From contig NC_088795.1 of the NCBI RefSeq assembly GCF_011386835.1, positions 118,313,434 through 118,377,433 on the forward strand: a stretch of 64,000 nucleotides of DNA. Direction: 5' to 3'. The DNA comes from Chrysemys picta bellii. Lineage: Eukaryota > Chordata > Testudines > Emydidae. A program made the position numbers and the translations under genes. Shown here in pieces: positions 61,547 to 64,000 of the stretch; the stretch's first letter is position 1, and the number at the start of each line of letters is the position of its first letter. A model generated the notes under the pieces. That model made no database searches. It saw only the letters and a list, made by a program, of their open reading frames with translations, and was not told where the DNA came from.

Positions 61547-61567
61547 ATTATTATTATTATTATTATT
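61547..61567. repeat. (ATT)n microsatellite
   Basis: About seven ATT units preceding the MIR-like fragment. Confidence 0.9.
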
Positions 61568-61589
61568 AAATGATAGATAACCCTTTTCA

Positions 61590-61745
61590 CTGACTGTAGT
61601 GCCTTTCATACAGGACCCTCGAAGTACTGTACAGAGGTAAATAATTATCATTATTCCTATTTCACATAGAAGGAAACATCGGCAAAAAGAGCTCAAATTA
61701 GGGTAAGGAGAACCTTTGGCACATTTGAAAATGGGATCACTTATT
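61590..61745 (-). repeat. MIR-like fragment, reverse
   Basis: AAGTACTGTACAGAGGTAAA, TTATTCCTATTTCACATAGA and AGGAAACATCGGCAAAAAGA fit a reverse MIR. Confidence 0.55.
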
Positions 61746-61844
61746 TAGCCATCTAAATATAGATTTGGGAGCCTAACATGAGGCACCTATTTTTGAAAAT
61801 CTTGGCCCAGATTTCTGATCTTGACTTTTTTACTGTCTGCATGT

Positions 61845-61990
61845 TTAACTTTAGAAAAGTCATGTAGATGCTCTCTGCCTCAGTTTCCCCAGCTGAAAAA
61901 TAAGGATGATAATCTTTAGACACCATTTTTTAAAATCTGTCACTTGATTCATAGTGCCCTGCTCTAAGCATTAGAGAGGACTGCCTCACC
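61845..61990 (+). repeat. MIR-like fragment, forward
   Basis: GCTCTCTGCCTCAGTTTCCC followed by AGCTGAAAAATAAGGATGAT is the MIR 3' part. Confidence 0.7.
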
Positions 61991-62691
61991 TTAGAGTGAA
62001 CAGTTCATATTTACTACTAAATAATAATTATCCCAAGCTAAATAACAATTTAAAAAAAATCACATTGTGCACAGAAAGTGAGTTTGTTTCAAATAGAAAT
62101 TTATTTTGTCAAATATAGGTTCTAACAATTTAGTGTTACCGTATAACTAACCAGTAAGCAGATGTGGATTTGTCAGAGCTCCCAGGAGTGATTTCTGATG
62201 AAGTTTTAAGGCTTAGTTTACATACAAAGCCACAGAGACAATTTTTTTTATTGCACAATACCACCACCACTTGCACATTTAATTTCTCTGGATTACTGGG
62301 TGATAAAGAGTGTAGTGTGGTTAAGAATCTTAAAAGGAAAAAAATGATCAAACCTAATTTCCAAGCAAACCTGTTATATACATCAATTTGGAAACAAGTC
62401 ACAAAATTTAATTTTTTTACACATATATTCATGTTCACTTGGATCTAATTTACAGGCATAGTGTTTAGACTTTACATCTTCATAGTCAAATAGTTTGTTA
62501 ATGCGTTAGGTATGCAGCAATTTGTCTTCAATACCTGTAGCTTTATTTACTAATATACTAAAGTGACAACAGTAGAGCCTCAAGAGGAGGTAGTCCTTAC
62601 AAGTTTATTTACTCTTGGGAAACCTCAGGGACTTGGAAGATTTTAGATTTTATAACCTACTGCCCAATTCTGTTGTTGTTTTGTTTTATTT

Positions 62692-62697
<6 letters not shown>

Positions 62698-62731
<34 letters not shown>
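62698..62731. repeat. (CA)n microsatellite
   Basis: About 16 uninterrupted CA units after a T-rich (TTTTATTTTATTTTA) tract. Confidence 0.95.
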
Positions 62732-62733
<2 letters not shown>

Positions 62734-63718
62734 TATTTACACAGCATTACTAAGAACCTTGGCGCTTATGGGCAAGCTAACACTATTGTTTATATTCGCC
62801 TTAATTTGGTAAATGGTTTCTTTGTACTCATGCAGCATTCTTAAGGAACATATCTTGCATAGAATAAATCATTATAAAATGAAGTGAACTTTAATTAAAA
62901 AGGTTTATGAAATATTAGTATATTAACATTATGTTTTATTCATCTTTCACACACTTACTTTTGGATATATCTCTATGTTTTATCTTATTACTGTGCATCA
63001 CTTCAATTTTTAAATGAATTTTTCAACAATAAACACGGTATAAAAATAATGCATCCAAAAAATTCTGAAGAGGTACTAGTAGTTATGCAACTGAACATCT
63101 TTAAAGTGCACAATCATAGTTCTGTGCTATTTTCCTGAAGATCCTGAACACTATACCTGCCAAGAGCCAGGATTTATCCTTGCTAAGTACTGCAAAAAAA
63201 CCTCCATTTAGATCTAGGTCCCAATTTCAATGTAAGTGATGTGGATCAAATATTGAAAGCAGCTCCTAGTAATCAAACACCCATTCAGTGGTTCATTTTT
63301 CCAGCTGAAATGTGTGTGGTGGTAACAATTTTATAATTCTTCCAGCCAGGGCACCAAAAATGGTCTCAATGGGAAATTCATAACATTCATTTTGTTGAAA
63401 TTATGGCCAAAACTTCCAGTGAAAGCAGAAAGAAAACCAGAGGAAGGAGAAGGGCCTGGGCTGGACAAGAAAAGGGAATGGATTTTAACAACCATGTGCA
63501 TGCCAACATTAGCATATTTTGTTTTGGAAGACGAATCTTCAATAGGATTTTTTCCAGTCTATACAATATGTTCCTTTAATCAGGTGGTCCAACTGGTGGA
63601 ATGGTAACTAAGTTGCATCAGACACATGAATACACCAGCAAGCAATGAAGATGACAAGAGCACTGCTGCATGCAAGGGAGAAGATGATTTGACAGAGGGC
63701 ATTAAGAGAGCTTTTTAC

Positions 63719-63802
63719 CTGTCCTTTTTCAATCAGAGATTTCTCCAGATCTTCAATTTTCGCCTGGTACCTGAGGAGATCAGCTTGCAATTGTTCACGA
63801 GT
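63719..63802 (-). CDS. JAKMIP1: JAKMIP1 coding exon (28 residues), first exon in the window
   Basis: Acceptor CCTTTTCAG (AG 63804-63803), donor GTAAAA after CAG at 63719. Encodes TREQLQADLLRYQAKIEDLE and KSLIEKGQ. TREQLQADLLR is a JAKMIP1/3 hallmark and the EKGQ ending fits JAKMIP1. In the human protein this segment sits about 520 residues in, so the long N-terminal coiled coil is encoded to the right of the window. Confidence 0.95.
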
Positions 63803-63804
63803 CT

Positions 63805-64000
63805 GAAAAGGTATAAAAGAGTGCATATACTGTCACAATGGCCAACTGATTAGGATGTACACTTCATATGTAGCTCCATATTCTCAAATATTCAATTACT
63901 GCAGAATCAAATATTGATAAGTTCTGTCCATTATCAGCCAGTGAGGTGAACTTGAATTGTTTTCAATTAAAACAAACATGTTTATTTGTATTTTATTTGA
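63805..64000 (-). other. JAKMIP1: JAKMIP1 intron, right edge
   Basis: Intron sequence leading to upstream exons outside the window. Nothing else seen. Confidence 0.6.

Larger units (their letters stand above)
59840..63718 (-). other. JAKMIP1: JAKMIP1 intron
   Basis: 3.9 kb of intron with MIR-like copies (61590-61745, 61845-61990), an ATT repeat (61547-61567), a CA repeat (62698-62731) and palindromic repeat scraps near 60440-60560. No further exon. Confidence 0.65.

Overview
The window is vertebrate nuclear DNA, most likely from a cryptodiran (hidden-necked) turtle. It is AT-rich, gene-sparse and intron-dominated. The repeats point to a turtle: a CR1 LINE whose 3' end carries the CR1 tail and terminal ATTCTATA motif, a tRNA-derived SINE with A and B boxes fused to a CR1-like tail (Cry-SINE architecture), Gypsy LTR fragments with SCAN-like gag, many hAT-type non-autonomous elements with 8-bp target-site duplications, and old MIR-like SINEs. 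The species call is inference from repeat content.

The main gene is JAKMIP1 (MARLIN-1) on the minus strand, entering from the right edge. Eleven coding exons, 63802 down to 10157, encode the last 311 residues of the long isoform: coiled coil, the ERERRSPAFNL segment, further coiled coil, and a 16-residue hydrophobic tail. All boundaries have GT/AG and every exon is phase 0. Reading past the donor at 57483 gives 24 residues ending in KLKFM and a stop, which is the alternative C terminus of the short isoform. The 5' half of the gene lies beyond the right edge.

Left of JAKMIP1, on the same strand, an ATG-containing exon (423-140) with a clean donor looks like the first coding exon of the neighbour C4orf50 (inferred from coiled-coil character and the human gene order). 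Between the two genes (5060-6660) lies a decayed minus-strand coiled-coil reading frame, which I consider the most unusual item here.

The 25.8-kb intron between JAKMIP1 exons at 40490 and 14661 holds a CR1 copy with a nested MITE (19.9-21.5 kb), several MITEs, an 800-bp hAT element (32673-33472), and a nested Gypsy complex (33.6-40.2 kb). That complex has one plus-strand element (gag, zinc knuckle, protease-like region, RT with a mutated catalytic motif, RNase H end, 3' LTR, no integrase) and minus-strand LTR/gag pieces of another family. Other introns carry hAT elements (46577, 47855), the Cry-type SINE (49290), a GT repeat of about 45 units (49970) and a TA-flanked MITE (59665). I found no bacterial-type systems, CRISPR arrays or confident RNA genes.
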